This document shows, piece by piece, positions 26,831-37,048 of a stretch of 64,000 nt of DNA. The position numbers were made by a program, and so were the translations under genes. Source of the DNA: Vibrio zhanjiangensis (lineage in GTDB: Bacteria; Pseudomonadota; Gammaproteobacteria; Enterobacterales; Vibrionaceae); assembly GCF_030161235.1 (NCBI RefSeq), contig NZ_BSPW01000037.1, positions 1-64,000 of the forward strand, written 5' to 3'. Under the pieces are notes generated by a model, which saw only the letters and a program-made list of their open reading frames with translations, ran no database searches and was not told the DNA's origin. Positions within the stretch are counted from its first letter, which is position 1. Each line of letters opens with the position of its first letter.

Positions 26831-28075
26831 TTGTTTTCGTCGTTATCGTTATTTATTGGTGGACGCTTTAGTCGAGCCAAGCAACGCAACAAAATGGTGT
26901 CATTTATTTCGTTGTCATCCACCATTGGTATTACCGTTGGTGTTGCGGTAATCATTATTGGCTTATCGGCGATGAATGGTTTTGAAAGAGAACTGAAAGA
27001 CCGTGTTTTATCTGTGATTGCGCATGGAGAGTTTGAAGGGGTTCGTGGCCCCATTTTAGAGTGGCAATCGGTGATGACTCAAGCCGAAAAACATCCCGAC
27101 ATTGAAGCCGCAGCCCCCTATGTCACTATCACGGCCTTAGCCGAAAAAGGAAACAAAGTTAAAGCCATAGAAGTGCGTGGAATCGATCCTCAATTGGAAT
27201 CTCAAGTGTCGACTATCAGTGATTATGTTGACGGTGAGGTGTGGCAACGCTTTGTCCCGAATAAAAAGCAAGTTGTTTTAGGGCAAGGTGTGGCTAAGTT
27301 CTTAGGAGTGTCAGTGGGTGACTACCTCACCTTGATGATTCCCACTTCTGGCTCGACAACCCGTGTTCAAGCGCCAAAGCGTGTTCGAGTTCAAGTTGTC
27401 GGCCTTCTCAAATTAAATGGGCAGATTGACCACAATCTTGCCATAGTGCCTATTAAAGATGCTCAGCAATATGCACAGCTTGGTGATGCTGTGACGGGGG
27501 TTTCTGTGAAAGTCTCAGATGTATTGAATGCGACGCAAATTGTTCGAGAGGCAGGCAATACTTTAAATGTGTATGTTTACCTGCGTAGCTGGCAACAAGA
27601 CTATGGCTTTTTATACCGCGATATACAGTTAGTAAGAACCATAATGTATTTAGTTATGGTGCTGGTGATAGGTGTTGCCAGTTTTAATATTGTATCAACG
27701 TTAATGATGGCGGTGAAAGATCGCGCAGGAGAGATCGCGATTTTGCGAACAATGGGCGCGACCGACGGTTTAGTGAAGCGAATCTTCATTTGGCAGGGCG
27801 TTTTTTCTGGCGTTTTGGGCAGCGTTGTAGGTAGTGTGTTTGGGGTGTTGGTTGCTGCTAATTTGACCTATCTTATCAAGTTGTTGGAAAATATCATCGG
27901 GCACCAATTTCTCTCTGGAGATATCTACTTCGTCGATTTCCTTCCATCTCAAGTCATTTGGACTGACATATTACTGGTATCTGGAACGGCGATTCTTCTC
28001 AGTTTACTCGCAACTTGGTATCCAGCATCACGCGCGGCCAAACTAAATCCCGCTTCGGTACTAAGCTCAAAGTAG
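26831..28075 (+). CDS. lolE: Lipoprotein-releasing ABC transporter permease LolE
   Basis: Second permease of LolCDE, 414 residues with the same layout as LolC: N-terminal helix after FIGGRFSRAKQRNKMVSFIS, a large periplasmic domain that receives the lipoprotein, and three C-terminal helices ending SRAAKLNPASVLSSK. Translation starts at TTG 26831, with GGGAG six bases upstream inside the lolD end, so it is coupled to lolD. Confidence 0.95.
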   Translation: MFSSLSLFIGGRFSRAKQRNKMVSFISLSSTIGITVGVAVIIIGLSAMNGFERELKDRVLSVIAHGEFEGVRGPILEWQSVMTQAEKHPDIEAAAPYVTITALAEKGNKVKAIEVRGIDPQLESQVSTISDYVDGEVWQRFVPNKKQVVLGQGVAKFLGVSVGDYLTLMIPTSGSTTRVQAPKRVRVQVVGLLKLNGQIDHNLAIVPIKDAQQYAQLGDAVTGVSVKVSDVLNATQIVREAGNTLNVYVYLRSWQQDYGFLYRDIQLVRTIMYLVMVLVIGVASFNIVSTLMMAVKDRAGEIAILRTMGATDGLVKRIFIWQGVFSGVLGSVVGSVFGVLVAANLTYLIKLLENIIGHQFLSGDIYFVDFLPSQVIWTDILLVSGTAILLSLLATWYPASRAAKLNPASVLSSK

Positions 28076-28107
28076 GAACAAAGATAAGCTCGAAGTAAAG
28101 GATAAAT

Positions 28108-28132
28108 AAAAGGGCCACATTGTGGCCCTTCA
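28108..28132 (-). terminator. Terminator between lolE and the DUF2062 gene
   Basis: AAGGGCCAC pairs with GTGGCCCTT around ATT. On the minus strand it is followed by TTATTTATCC, a better T-rich tail than on the plus strand (CAATCT). It mainly serves the minus-strand DUF2062 gene, possibly both. Confidence 0.7.
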
Positions 28133-28182
28133 ATCTATATACAACACATCCATTTCACAAAAGCGATGCTTGTCTCGAAAGA

Positions 28183-28728
28183 CTAGTCTTTGCGCTTTCC
28201 TTTTTTAAGCAATCTACCTAATCTGATTTTTCTTTGTTGCCAGCTTCGTACGACAGAGTAGCGCCAAAGGGCCTTGATACCGAAGTAGCCTGCAATGGCT
28301 GAGACAATGCCACAAATCATGCAGCCCAGAATAAAAGGCGGTCCGATGGTGCTCATTTGTTGCATGATGAAATCCCAAGATAACTCAAAATGAAAGGGTT
28401 GAGGTGGGGTGTGCATCACCAAGGCGCCGACTTTGTACGCAAAGTAAAACAGTACAGGCATGGTGATAGGGTTACTCACCCAAACAAGAGCAACAGATAA
28501 GGGCAGATTAACACCGCATACGATGGCAAGGCCGGCCGACATGATCATTTGACTTGGTAAAGGCACAAAAGCCATAAATAGACCAACAGCAAATGCGCCA
28601 GAAGCTGAGCGACGATTTAAGCACCAGAGGTTTGGGTTGTAAAGCACGTTGCCAAAGATTTTCAGTGCTTTCTGACGCTTTATCACCTCATGGTCGGGCA
28701 TAAAACGTTTTATGAGTTTTCTTGGCAT
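28183..28728 (-). CDS. DUF2062 domain inner-membrane protein
   Basis: Protein of 181 residues with the DUF2062 pattern: NRRSASGAFAVGLFMAFVPL, PSQMIMSAGLAIVCGVNLPLS (in part) and VWVSNPITMPVLFYFAYKVG, making three to four membrane helices, and a basic C-terminal tail (RKIRLGRLLKKGKRKD). Function unknown in the family; usually found near comEC or LPS genes. Divergent from comEC, with eight bases between the two starts. Confidence 0.88.
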   Translation of the reverse strand: MPRKLIKRFMPDHEVIKRQKALKIFGNVLYNPNLWCLNRRSASGAFAVGLFMAFVPLPSQMIMSAGLAIVCGVNLPLSVALVWVSNPITMPVLFYFAYKVGALVMHTPPQPFHFELSWDFIMQQMSTIGPPFILGCMICGIVSAIAGYFGIKALWRYSVVRSWQQRKIRLGRLLKKGKRKD

Positions 28729-28736
28729 AGGGAAAT

Positions 28737-30974
28737 ATGACTCTCTTTTTTAATTACTGGACGCTTATTTCGTTTTGCTTTGTTATTTTCACCTTTCAAT
28801 CATGGTGGTTTGTACCATCATGGCAATGGTTATTTCCCTGTCTTTTGATCATGATACTCAGTATAAGGTCAAAATTACTAAGATGGTGCACTGGGAGTGC
28901 GGTTGCATGCTTGATATTAGTAATACACAGCAATTTTTTACGCCATCAGCAAGAATTACTTTTTCAATCTGGGGCAAATATTACCATAAATGCGGAGGTT
29001 GACAGCTTTTTTAAGCAAATAAGTAATGGATTTCAAGGTAAAGTGACAGTGAGTGCCATTAATGGCAAAACGATCCCCACATTGTTTAGGCCTAACATAT
29101 GGTTAGTGTCACCTATACCGCTTACTGTTAGAGATGAAATCCACGCCAAAATACGCTTGAAAACCATTACTGGCTTGTTGAATGATGTTGGCTTTGATGC
29201 AGAAAAATTTGCTTTGCAGCAGCGAGTTGTTGGACGAGGCTATGTTTTAGCCAACAGCCGATACTGGGTGCGAACTGTGGCGTCGCGGCGACATATGTGG
29301 TTCCAACAAGTGGCTGACTCAGTGAACGGCTTCACCAGCAAAGGCATTATACTCGCGTTGACATTTGGTGTACGTGATGAACTATCCGATGACCAAAAGC
29401 AGCAGCTTAAAGCCAGTGGCCTAAGTCACTTAATGGCCATATCCGGTTTGCATATTGGGATCATTTTTGGCTTGGGCTGGCTTGTGGGAAAAATGGTGTT
29501 GCGTTTTTTTTGGGGTTGGAAAACCGCTCCCATCGTCCTCGCTATTTTCTTTAGTATTTGTTACGCGTGGCTTGCCGGTTTTTCTATTCCCACTCAAAGG
29601 GCTATTTTAGCCTGTTGTCTCGCCTCTTTATTAGCGACGTCGCTCTATCGAATACCACCCAGCTATCAATGGCTACTTATTCTCTCTTTGTTGCTGTTTT
29701 TTGACCCTTTTTCTTCGGTATCTGCGAGCCTTTGGCTAACGATGTGGGCGGTTGCGGTTATTTTACTATTTGCAGCTCAGCGAAACGCTCCTCTTACGTA
29801 TTGGAAAAAGCTCCTATCGCTTCAATTTGCCTTAGTGGTAGGGATGATACCGGCTGTGGCACTGCTTTTTTATGGCATCAGTCTCAGCAGTTTTTTCTAC
29901 AACATTGTCTTTGTCTCTTGGTTTAGCGTCGTTGTTGTTCCTCTGTCTTTATCGGCTCTGATACTCGATATCGGGCTGGCCAGCACTTATCTCTGGACAT
30001 GGGTAGATTATTCTATCCAACCAGCCTTATATGTTATGAGCTTTGCCGCCGAAAGTTGGTTTCCGTTGTCGTATGAGCAAACCGTCTGGCTATGTCTACT
30101 TTTTGCACTGTGGCTTATTTTCCCCTTTCTAAACAAAAAGGGCAAAGGCTTGGCTTGTATATGCTTAGCCATTGCAATAACTGAGTGGAAGGAAAAACCT
30201 ATGTGGCAGGTGTTTGTGCTTGATGTCGGACATGGGCTAGCGGTAGTGATAAAGCAAGGTAACAGTGCTTTTATTTACGACACAGGAATGGCTTGGCAGG
30301 AGAGCAGTATTGCAGAGCAGATCATCACGCCTTTTCTGCACTTTCACGGCATAAGTGATGTAAAAGGCTTAATATTGTCTCACTCTGATAATGATCATTC
30401 TGGTGGCATGGCTTACATCATCAAAAACTGGAATCCTGAATATGTCATCAGCAGTGAGGATCTGCACAGGAGCACAAGGTGCATTGCAGGGCAAACCTTG
30501 ACTTGGGGAGCGCTAGAACTTGAATTTATCTGGCCTAATCAGTCGGTCCCAAGAGCCTATAACCCTCATTCATGTGTCGTAAGAGTGATTCAATCCGATA
30601 GCAAACAATCGATTCTTTTGACTGGGGATATTGATGCGGTAGTAGAATGGATTTTAGTCAGGGAACCCCATAAATTGAGTAGCGATATAATAATGGTTCC
30701 TCATCATGGAAGTCGCACTTCATCAATCAGCCAATTTATAAAAGTGGTTGGTCCAGATGTGGCGATAGCATCAACCGCGAAACTTGGCAAATGGTCATTT
30801 CCTAATCCAAGCGTTGTTGAGCGATATAAGAAGGCTGGTGTGGCTTGGCTCGACACAGGGTCTTCGGGGCAGGTGAGTATCCATTTCTACTCTACGAACT
30901 GGCAAGTTGACTCATTAAGGCAAGGGAAAGGACAGCATTGGTATAGGCAGATGCTACGTAAGGGAGTAGAATAA
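28737..30974 (+). CDS. comEC: ComEC/Rec2 DNA uptake channel
   Basis: Inner-membrane channel protein of 745 residues that moves single-stranded DNA into the cytoplasm during natural transformation. N-terminal hydrophobic helices, an OB-like domain (about 80-180), the Competence domain (SGLSHLMAISGLHIGIIFGL; SIPTQRAILACCLASL), and a C-terminal metallo-beta-lactamase-like domain with LSHSDNDHSGG and VPHHGSRTS, which keep the metal-type His/Asp residues. It leads the comEC-msbA-lpxK-ycaR-kdsB cluster. The competence activator tfoX lies at 62860 in this window. Confidence 0.94.
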   Translation: MTLFFNYWTLISFCFVIFTFQSWWFVPSWQWLFPCLLIMILSIRSKLLRWCTGSAVACLILVIHSNFLRHQQELLFQSGANITINAEVDSFFKQISNGFQGKVTVSAINGKTIPTLFRPNIWLVSPIPLTVRDEIHAKIRLKTITGLLNDVGFDAEKFALQQRVVGRGYVLANSRYWVRTVASRRHMWFQQVADSVNGFTSKGIILALTFGVRDELSDDQKQQLKASGLSHLMAISGLHIGIIFGLGWLVGKMVLRFFWGWKTAPIVLAIFFSICYAWLAGFSIPTQRAILACCLASLLATSLYRIPPSYQWLLILSLLLFFDPFSSVSASLWLTMWAVAVILLFAAQRNAPLTYWKKLLSLQFALVVGMIPAVALLFYGISLSSFFYNIVFVSWFSVVVVPLSLSALILDIGLASTYLWTWVDYSIQPALYVMSFAAESWFPLSYEQTVWLCLLFALWLIFPFLNKKGKGLACICLAIAITEWKEKPMWQVFVLDVGHGLAVVIKQGNSAFIYDTGMAWQESSIAEQIITPFLHFHGISDVKGLILSHSDNDHSGGMAYIIKNWNPEYVISSEDLHRSTRCIAGQTLTWGALELEFIWPNQSVPRAYNPHSCVVRVIQSDSKQSILLTGDIDAVVEWILVREPHKLSSDIIMVPHHGSRTSSISQFIKVVGPDVAIASTAKLGKWSFPNPSVVERYKKAGVAWLDTGSSGQVSIHFYSTNWQVDSLRQGKGQHWYRQMLRKGVE

Positions 30975-31004
30975 AGGACATATTGTAAAACTGTAAGCTC
31001 TCCT

Positions 31005-32753
31005 ATGTCTCCTATTCAAGATGAAACAACTTGGCAAACCTTTAAACGTTTGTGGACATATATTCGTCTGTATAAAGCTGGCCTCGCTGTTGCTGTCGTC
31101 GCTCTCATTATAAATGCCGCTGCTGATACTTATATGGTTTCATTGTTGAAACCCCTTCTCGATGAAGGTTTCGGTGACGCGGAATCGAATTTTCTGCGTG
31201 TGTTACCTTTTATCGTGTTTGGCATGATGCTTTTGAGGGGCGCGAGTGGTTTTGTTTCTTCCTATTGTTTGAGTTGGGTGTCGGGTAATGTCGTGATGCT
31301 GATGCGCCGTAGGATTTTTAGCCAATTTATGCACATGCCAGTGTCATATTTTGATAAAGAATCCACTGGAGGTCTATTGTCTCGTATTACGTACGATTCA
31401 GAACAAGTGGCAGGCGCGACAAGTCGTGCTTTAGTGAGCATTGTGCGAGAAGGTGCGAGTATCATAGGTTTTCTTGTACTGATGTTTTGGTATAGCTGGC
31501 AGCTATCTCTTGTGCTCTTTATTGTTGCTCCGATTGTTGCTTGGGGTATTGGTGTTGTATCCAAGCGCTTTCGTAAAATATCCAAAAATATGCAAGATAC
31601 AATGGGGCATGTTACTGCTTCCGCTGAGCAGATGCTTAAGGGACATAAAGTGGTATTGAGTTACGGTGGTCAAGATGTTGAGCGGCACCGCTTTGATATC
31701 GTCAGTAACCAAATGCGTCAGCAATCAATGAAGCTCGTGGCGGCCCAATCGATTGCAAACCCTGTCATTCAGAGCATCGCATCTATCGCTTTGGTTGTGG
31801 TACTTTTTTTAGCGAGTGTTGACTCGATTAAAGAGCAGCTGACACCAGGTACATTTACTGTGGTGTTTTCTGCAATGTTCGCCTTGATGCGTCCTCTTAA
31901 AGCACTCACGAATGTGACGTCCGAATTTCAACGAGGTATGGCGGCTAGCCAGACTCTATTTGAGCTAATGGACTTAGAAACAGAACAAGACAAAGGCACA
32001 TTCGAAGTCGCTAAAGCTCGCGGTGAAGTTGCAGTGAAAGATGTCACTTTTACTTATCAAGGGAAAGAGGCTCCAGCGCTGCGCAATATAAGTTTTGATA
32101 TCCCCCGAGGAAAAACCGTTGCCCTTGTCGGTCGTTCTGGTTCAGGGAAAAGTACTATTGCGAGCCTATTTACGCGTTTCTATGATGTAGATTCTGGCCG
32201 CATTGAACTCGATGGGCATGATATTCGAGATTACAAGTTAACCAACTTGCGCAGCCATTTCGCTTTGGTATCACAAAATGTTTATTTATTTAACGATACG
32301 ATAGCAAATAATATTGCTTATGCTGCAACCGAGGAATATAGCCGAGAGCAGATAGAAACAGCAGCTCGCTTAGCCTATGCGATGGATTTCATTGAAAATA
32401 TGGAACAGGGCTTAGATACGGTGATTGGTGAAAATGGTGCTAGCCTGTCAGGAGGTCAGCGGCAGAGAATCGCCATTGCTCGAGCTCTTTTGCGTGATGC
32501 TCCTGTGCTAATTTTAGATGAGGCAACATCGGCGTTGGACACAGAATCCGAAAAGGCGATTCAATCTGCATTGGATGAACTACAAAAAAATAAAACCGTT
32601 CTTGTTATCGCTCATCGATTATCAACAATTGAAAATGCGGATGAAATATTGGTTGTTGATGAGGGGGAGATCATCGAACGGGGCAATCACACGAGTCTAT
32701 TAGAAAAAAATGGGGCATATGCACAGCTGCATAGAATTCAATTCGGTTCTTAA
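31005..32753 (+). CDS. msbA: Lipid A ABC exporter MsbA
   Basis: Half-transporter of 582 residues (the same as E. coli) that flips core-lipid A across the inner membrane. N-terminal six-helix domain with [20 protein letters not shown] and [18 protein letters not shown]-terminal ATPase with Walker [10 protein letters not shown], signature LSGGQRQR, Walker [13 protein letters not shown] and switch IAHRLSTIE. The gap to comEC is 30 bases and to lpxK three bases. Confidence 0.97.
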   Translation: MSPIQDETTWQTFKRLWTYIRLYKAGLAVAVVALIINAAADTYMVSLLKPLLDEGFGDAESNFLRVLPFIVFGMMLLRGASGFVSSYCLSWVSGNVVMLMRRRIFSQFMHMPVSYFDKESTGGLLSRITYDSEQVAGATSRALVSIVREGASIIGFLVLMFWYSWQLSLVLFIVAPIVAWGIGVVSKRFRKISKNMQDTMGHVTASAEQMLKGHKVVLSYGGQDVERHRFDIVSNQMRQQSMKLVAAQSIANPVIQSIASIALVVVLFLASVDSIKEQLTPGTFTVVFSAMFALMRPLKALTNVTSEFQRGMAASQTLFELMDLETEQDKGTFEVAKARGEVAVKDVTFTYQGKEAPALRNISFDIPRGKTVALVGRSGSGKSTIASLFTRFYDVDSGRIELDGHDIRDYKLTNLRSHFALVSQNVYLFNDTIANNIAYAATEEYSREQIETAARLAYAMDFIENMEQGLDTVIGENGASLSGGQRQRIAIARALLRDAPVLILDEATSALDTESEKAIQSALDELQKNKTVLVIAHRLSTIENADEILVVDEGEIIERGNHTSLLEKNGAYAQLHRIQFGS

Positions 32754-32756
32754 GCC

Positions 32757-33764
32757 ATGATTGGAAACATTTGGTTTGGTAAATCGCCTTTATTTTATGT
32801 TTTATGGCCGCTACTTTGGCCGCTAAGCATTCTGTTTGGCGTGATTAGCCGTAAGCGACGTAAAGACTTCTTATCTGGTAAACGAGATAGATATCGAGCC
32901 CCTGTGCCTGTTATTGTTGTGGGTAACATCACCGCTGGAGGCAATGGCAAAACACCCATTGTGATTTGGTTGCTTGAACAGTTACAGGCTCAAGGGTATA
33001 AGCCAGGGGTGGTGTCGCGGGGTTATGGTGCAAAAGCAGAGCGCTACCCTTTAGTTGTTGGAGAGCATACATCCACCAAGCATTGTGGCGATGAACCCAA
33101 GCTTATTTTTCAACGTACAGGGGCTCCTGTTGCTGTCTCGCCCAAGCGCAGTGATGCGGTAAAAGCGCTTTTAGACCTAGGCATTGATATTGTGGTAGCT
33201 GATGATGGATTGCAGCATTACGCACTAGAGAGGGATATTGAAATAGTGGTTGTTGATGGTGAGCGGCGTTTTGGTAATGAACATTTGATGCCTCTTGGAC
33301 CACTGCGAGAGTCAACAGCACGTTTATCAGAGGTTGACTTTATTGTGACTAATGGTGGTCAAGCTCATGTCGGAGAAATAGCAATGAATTTGACTCCGAG
33401 CCTTGCGGTTAATTTAAACAATAATCTGAAGGCCCCAGTCAGTCAGTTAGAATCACTGGTGGCCATTGCGGGGATAGGGCATCCACCGCGTTTTTTCGGT
33501 ACGCTTGAAAGCCTAGGCGCTCAGCCCGTTTTGACTAAAGGCTTTTCCGATCATCAAGACTTTGAACCCAATGAGTTAACTCGTTTGGCGAGCCAAGGAC
33601 AGCATCTCATTATGACAGAGAAAGATGCAGTCAAGTGCAGACATTATGCACAAGATAATTGGTGGTACCTTCCTGTAACGGCGACCTTTAGCCGTCATGA
33701 TGAAGTACGTATTTTAAGTAAAATCAAAGAGGTTAAGGAACAGTATGGATCATCGCTTGCTTGA
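32757..33764 (+). CDS. lpxK: Tetraacyldisaccharide 4'-kinase LpxK
   Basis: Kinase of 335 residues that adds the 4' phosphate to the lipid A disaccharide. An N-terminal membrane helix ([18 protein letters not shown]), Walker [35 protein letters not shown] and [15 protein letters not shown] are diagnostic. It starts three bases after msbA and overlaps ycaR by 20 bases. Confidence 0.97.
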   Translation: MIGNIWFGKSPLFYVLWPLLWPLSILFGVISRKRRKDFLSGKRDRYRAPVPVIVVGNITAGGNGKTPIVIWLLEQLQAQGYKPGVVSRGYGAKAERYPLVVGEHTSTKHCGDEPKLIFQRTGAPVAVSPKRSDAVKALLDLGIDIVVADDGLQHYALERDIEIVVVDGERRFGNEHLMPLGPLRESTARLSEVDFIVTNGGQAHVGEIAMNLTPSLAVNLNNNLKAPVSQLESLVAIAGIGHPPRFFGTLESLGAQPVLTKGFSDHQDFEPNELTRLASQGQHLIMTEKDAVKCRHYAQDNWWYLPVTATFSRHDEVRILSKIKEVKEQYGSSLA

Positions 33765-33924
33765 GATAGTTGCGTGTCCAGTTTGCAAAGGAAAACTGAC
33801 ATTCGATAAGGATAAACAAGAACTGATCTGTAAATTAGATCGCTTGGCTTACCCGATTAAAGAAGGTATTCCTGTCTTATTGGAGCCCGAAGCTCGTCGA
33901 ATGAGTATGGAAGAGGGAAGGTAA
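33745..33924 (+). CDS. ycaR: Trm112-family small protein YcaR
   Basis: Protein of 59 residues: [20 protein letters not shown] start, [20 protein letters not shown] core, as in the Trm112/UPF0434 family. A single CPVC pair is present; the second cysteine pair of zinc-binding Trm112 proteins is absent, as is usual for bacterial YcaR. It overlaps the end of lpxK by 20 bases and shares TAATG with the kdsB start, so translation is coupled on both sides. Role unknown, conserved in this LPS gene cluster. Confidence 0.93.
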   Translation: MDHRLLEIVACPVCKGKLTFDKDKQELICKLDRLAYPIKEGIPVLLEPEARRMSMEEGR

Positions 33925-34676
33925 TGTCTTTTACAGTTATCATTCCTGCCAGATACGATTCAACGCGGTTACCTGGTAAGCCGCTTGCTGACATCGCTGG
34001 AAAGCCTATGATTCAGTGGGTTTATGAGCAGGCCACGCAATCTGGAGCTGAAACCGTTATTGTTGCGACGGATGATAAACGTGTAGAAGTAGCGGTGAAA
34101 GCATTTGGTGGTCAGGTGTGTATGACATCGCCAGATCACCAATCGGGGACGGAGCGTTTGGCTGAAGTGATTCAGATAATGGGCATTGCTGATGAACAAG
34201 TGATCGTCAATGTTCAAGGTGATGAGCCTTTGATTCCGCCGGTTACGATTGCTCAAGTAGCCAACAATTTGATCCGCAGTCAGGCGCCCATGGCAACGTT
34301 GGCCGTTGAAATTTCTGAGCAAGATGAGGCTTTTAACACCAATGCGGTTAAAGTCGTGACGGACATGCATGGTTATGCGATGTATTTTAGTCGGGCAACA
34401 ATCCCTTGGGATCGTGACAATTTTTCAAACGATCAGAAGGTTGTGATTCAGCCATTGATGAGACATATCGGTATCTATGCTTATCGAGCGGGCTTTATTA
34501 ACACCTACATTAACTGGACTCCAACCGTTCTTGAAAAGATTGAAAGTTTGGAGCAGCTTCGTGTGCTTTGGTACGGTGAAAAAATCCACGTAGAGGTAGC
34601 AGAGCAGGTACCGCCAGCAGGTGTTGACACACCAGAAGACCTAGAGGTAGTGCGTCGTATAGTGAGTGGTATTTAG
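33924..34676 (+). CDS. kdsB: CMP-Kdo synthetase KdsB
   Basis: 3-deoxy-manno-octulosonate cytidylyltransferase, 250 residues, which activates Kdo as CMP-Kdo for LPS core assembly. N-terminal nucleotide motif [29 protein letters not shown], and [12 protein letters not shown] with [12 protein letters not shown] are typical. Its ATG overlaps the ycaR stop. Last gene of the comEC-kdsB cluster; a hairpin follows. Confidence 0.97.
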   Translation: MSFTVIIPARYDSTRLPGKPLADIAGKPMIQWVYEQATQSGAETVIVATDDKRVEVAVKAFGGQVCMTSPDHQSGTERLAEVIQIMGIADEQVIVNVQGDEPLIPPVTIAQVANNLIRSQAPMATLAVEISEQDEAFNTNAVKVVTDMHGYAMYFSRATIPWDRDNFSNDQKVVIQPLMRHIGIYAYRAGFINTYINWTPTVLEKIESLEQLRVLWYGEKIHVEVAEQVPPAGVDTPEDLEVVRRIVSGI

Positions 34677-34687
34677 CCTGAGCCACA

Positions 34688-34715
34688 GGCCTCATCGTAT
34701 TTGATGAGGCCATAA
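34688..34715 (+). terminator. Hairpin after kdsB
   Basis: GGCCTCATC pairs perfectly with GATGAGGCC around GTATTT, 11 bases after the stop. The following bases (ATAATAATCTT) are A/T-rich rather than a pure T run, so termination may be partial. Confidence 0.6.
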
Positions 34716-34908
34716 TAATCTTCTTGCGCCGTTGTTGCTAAACTTCGGTGTTGGTTGATGCTGGGTATTGGCGATCCTCCTGAGCATACACCAGCCGCTA
34801 TTTTCAAGCCAAACACGTCACTTTAAGTGATGTCCCCTACTATTATTCAACATATTGAAAATGACCTTTCTTGCTATACTCTTAGTAGCTTACGTACGAG
34901 TATATCTC

Positions 34909-36867
34909 ATGACTTTAAAGAGAACGCTAGAGCGGGGGATGATCAATCCTTTGTCGAGTACTATTGGTCGCCATATCATTTTATCTATGGTTATCTTGAG
35001 TGGCATTTTTACTCTTATTATTACATCGGTGCAAACGATCGGTGAGTATCGTTCACAAGTTGACCATATTACCGAACGTCACAATGAGATTGGTGAAGTT
35101 CACACGGATTCTATCGCTTCTTCTCTGTGGGCGTTCGACTTTATTTTGCTCCAAAAAAGGTTAGATAGCCTGACTAAACTCTCTAAGCTTGATTATATTG
35201 AAGTGCATTATGGCGATGATATTTTTACTGCGGGAAAGCACTTAAATAGCAATGCAGTAGCCTCGGAATTTCCCATTATCTATCGAGATGTTGGGCTTGG
35301 TGAGCAGGTGATTGGCAAAGTACTTGTAAAGTCAGATATTGGCGAAGTACAGAGTTATGTTGTTAAGCAATTTATCTTAATAATGATCGCGAATGGAATT
35401 AAAACCTTGTTAGTTTGTTTTTTTGTTTTGATTTTATTCCATTACAACGTGAATCGACGATTAGTACAGATCACACATTATTTGAGGAAATTTAATCCAC
35501 GTCATCCAGGAAAACCACTTAAATTAGTGAAAAAACGCTGGGTATTCGCCAAGGATAAAGACGAACTCGATTTGTTGAGTCAAGGTGTTAACAAGGTTCG
35601 AGATGACATTACCTTACTGTATAACAATGTGAAACATGAAAAGGAACGTCTTTCTGACTTTTCTGAGGTTGCTTCCGATTGGCTTTGGGAAACGGATAAC
35701 AGCGGAAATATTGTTTATTGCTCAGAATCGATGAAAGAAAATATGCAGCTCGACACGTTATCAAATAGTGAGTTGCCAACCTTTTCCCAACTTATCGAAT
35801 CCAAGTCTTTGCGTCAGTCTCTAGAAAGCGAACGTGACTTCCACCAATGTGAGGTGAGCTTAGAAATCAATGACAACACCTCATACTTGATGATGCAAGC
35901 TATTGCCAAATATGAAGGGGATAAATTTGTTGGCTATCGGGGGACAGCAATTGATATATCTGCCCTTAAAATCGCACAAATCGAATTAAAACAATTGAAT
36001 CAGAACTTGGAGAAGAAAGTTACCGATAGAACGAAAGCACTAGAGAACAATATGGCGGAGCTTAAAGCAACACAAGAGCAGCTCATAGAATCGGAAAAAT
36101 TGGCTTCTTTGGGAGGCTTGGTTGCCGGTGTGGCACATGAAGTCAACACGCCATTGGGGATTGCAGTCACATCCGCATCAATTATCCAAGAGGCGATTCA
36201 TTCACTTCAGTTGGCATTTTCTGACCAAACGCTAACGAGTCAGAAGTTGTCTGAAATCATAGATAAGGTGCTAAATGGAGGTGAACTGCTACAAAGTAAC
36301 TTAAACCGTGCATCTCAATTGGTTAAAGATTTTCGTCGTACCGCTGTTGATCAAACGACAGAGATTAAGACCAATTTTAATCTAGCCGAGATTCTCCGAT
36401 CTCTACTTTCAAGTCTTGATTCAGACATCGGTAGGCTTTCTGTAAAAGTACAAGTCTATGTTGACGAAGATATTGTTATGAATAGCTATCCAGATTGCGT
36501 AACGCAAATTATTTCGAATTTGGTGTTAAACAGTTTAGCTCATGCGTTTATGTCTCAACCTGTTCCGGAAATATCTCTAAATGTCTATGAGTTAGACGAA
36601 TCAATAATACTCGAATATAGAGATAACGGTTGTGGTGTTGATGAGGAAAACCATAAAAGAATCTTTGAGCCGTTTTATACAAGTAACAGAGGTCAGGGAA
36701 ATTCAGGTTTAGGCTTGAACTTTGTATTTAACATGGTTAAGCAAAAGCTTAAAGGGCAACTTGAGTTTGAATCTAAGCTAGGTGAGGGAGTTTGTTTTAA
36801 AGTGACCTTGCCCAAAGTGACGCCCGACGCAGGAGATAATGCGGCGGGAATTGAGTACCATATCTGA
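34909..36867 (+). CDS. Membrane sensor histidine kinase with PAS domain
   Basis: Two-component sensor of about 652 residues. Membrane helix 1 (HIILSMVILSGIFTLIITSV), a ~130-residue periplasmic domain, helix 2 (ANGIKTLLVCFFVLILFHY), a HAMP-like linker, PAS domain (SDWLWETDNSGNIVYCSESM), a coiled coil, the phosphoacceptor region GGLVAGVAHEVNTPLGIAVT with the active His, and an ATPase domain (NLVLNSLAHAF; RDNGCGVDEEN; GLGLNFV). The longest frame starts at 34855; ATG 34909 (MTLKRTLERG) is preferred since the earlier part is an unrelated hydrophobic run, but 34939 is also possible. No response regulator gene adjoins, so it is an orphan kinase; its signal is unknown. Confidence 0.88.
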   Translation: MTLKRTLERGMINPLSSTIGRHIILSMVILSGIFTLIITSVQTIGEYRSQVDHITERHNEIGEVHTDSIASSLWAFDFILLQKRLDSLTKLSKLDYIEVHYGDDIFTAGKHLNSNAVASEFPIIYRDVGLGEQVIGKVLVKSDIGEVQSYVVKQFILIMIANGIKTLLVCFFVLILFHYNVNRRLVQITHYLRKFNPRHPGKPLKLVKKRWVFAKDKDELDLLSQGVNKVRDDITLLYNNVKHEKERLSDFSEVASDWLWETDNSGNIVYCSESMKENMQLDTLSNSELPTFSQLIESKSLRQSLESERDFHQCEVSLEINDNTSYLMMQAIAKYEGDKFVGYRGTAIDISALKIAQIELKQLNQNLEKKVTDRTKALENNMAELKATQEQLIESEKLASLGGLVAGVAHEVNTPLGIAVTSASIIQEAIHSLQLAFSDQTLTSQKLSEIIDKVLNGGELLQSNLNRASQLVKDFRRTAVDQTTEIKTNFNLAEILRSLLSSLDSDIGRLSVKVQVYVDEDIVMNSYPDCVTQIISNLVLNSLAHAFMSQPVPEISLNVYELDESIILEYRDNGCGVDEENHKRIFEPFYTSNRGQGNSGLGLNFVFNMVKQKLKGQLEFESKLGEGVCFKVTLPKVTPDAGDNAAGIEYHI

Positions 36868-36957
36868 TAGCAAATGCCTAGGTAGATCACTTAAGTATCA
36901 AACGATGCTAATAAACACGATTTCATGTATCAATGTCTCCACAGGAAATAAAACAAG

Positions 36958-36986
36958 CAGAGTTCACTTTCAGTAGGTGAACTCTG
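36958..36986. terminator. Inverted repeat between the kinase and spoVR-like genes
   Basis: CAGAGTTCAC and GTGAACTCTG form a perfect 10-base-pair stem with a nine-base loop between two convergent genes. There is no T run on either side, so it may be a weak bidirectional terminator or an mRNA-end stabiliser. Confidence 0.4.
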
Positions 36987-37048
36987 TATGAAGGTTAGAC
37001 ACAAAGAGAAGATGACGAGGAACGAATAATTAAATCTGGATATTTATA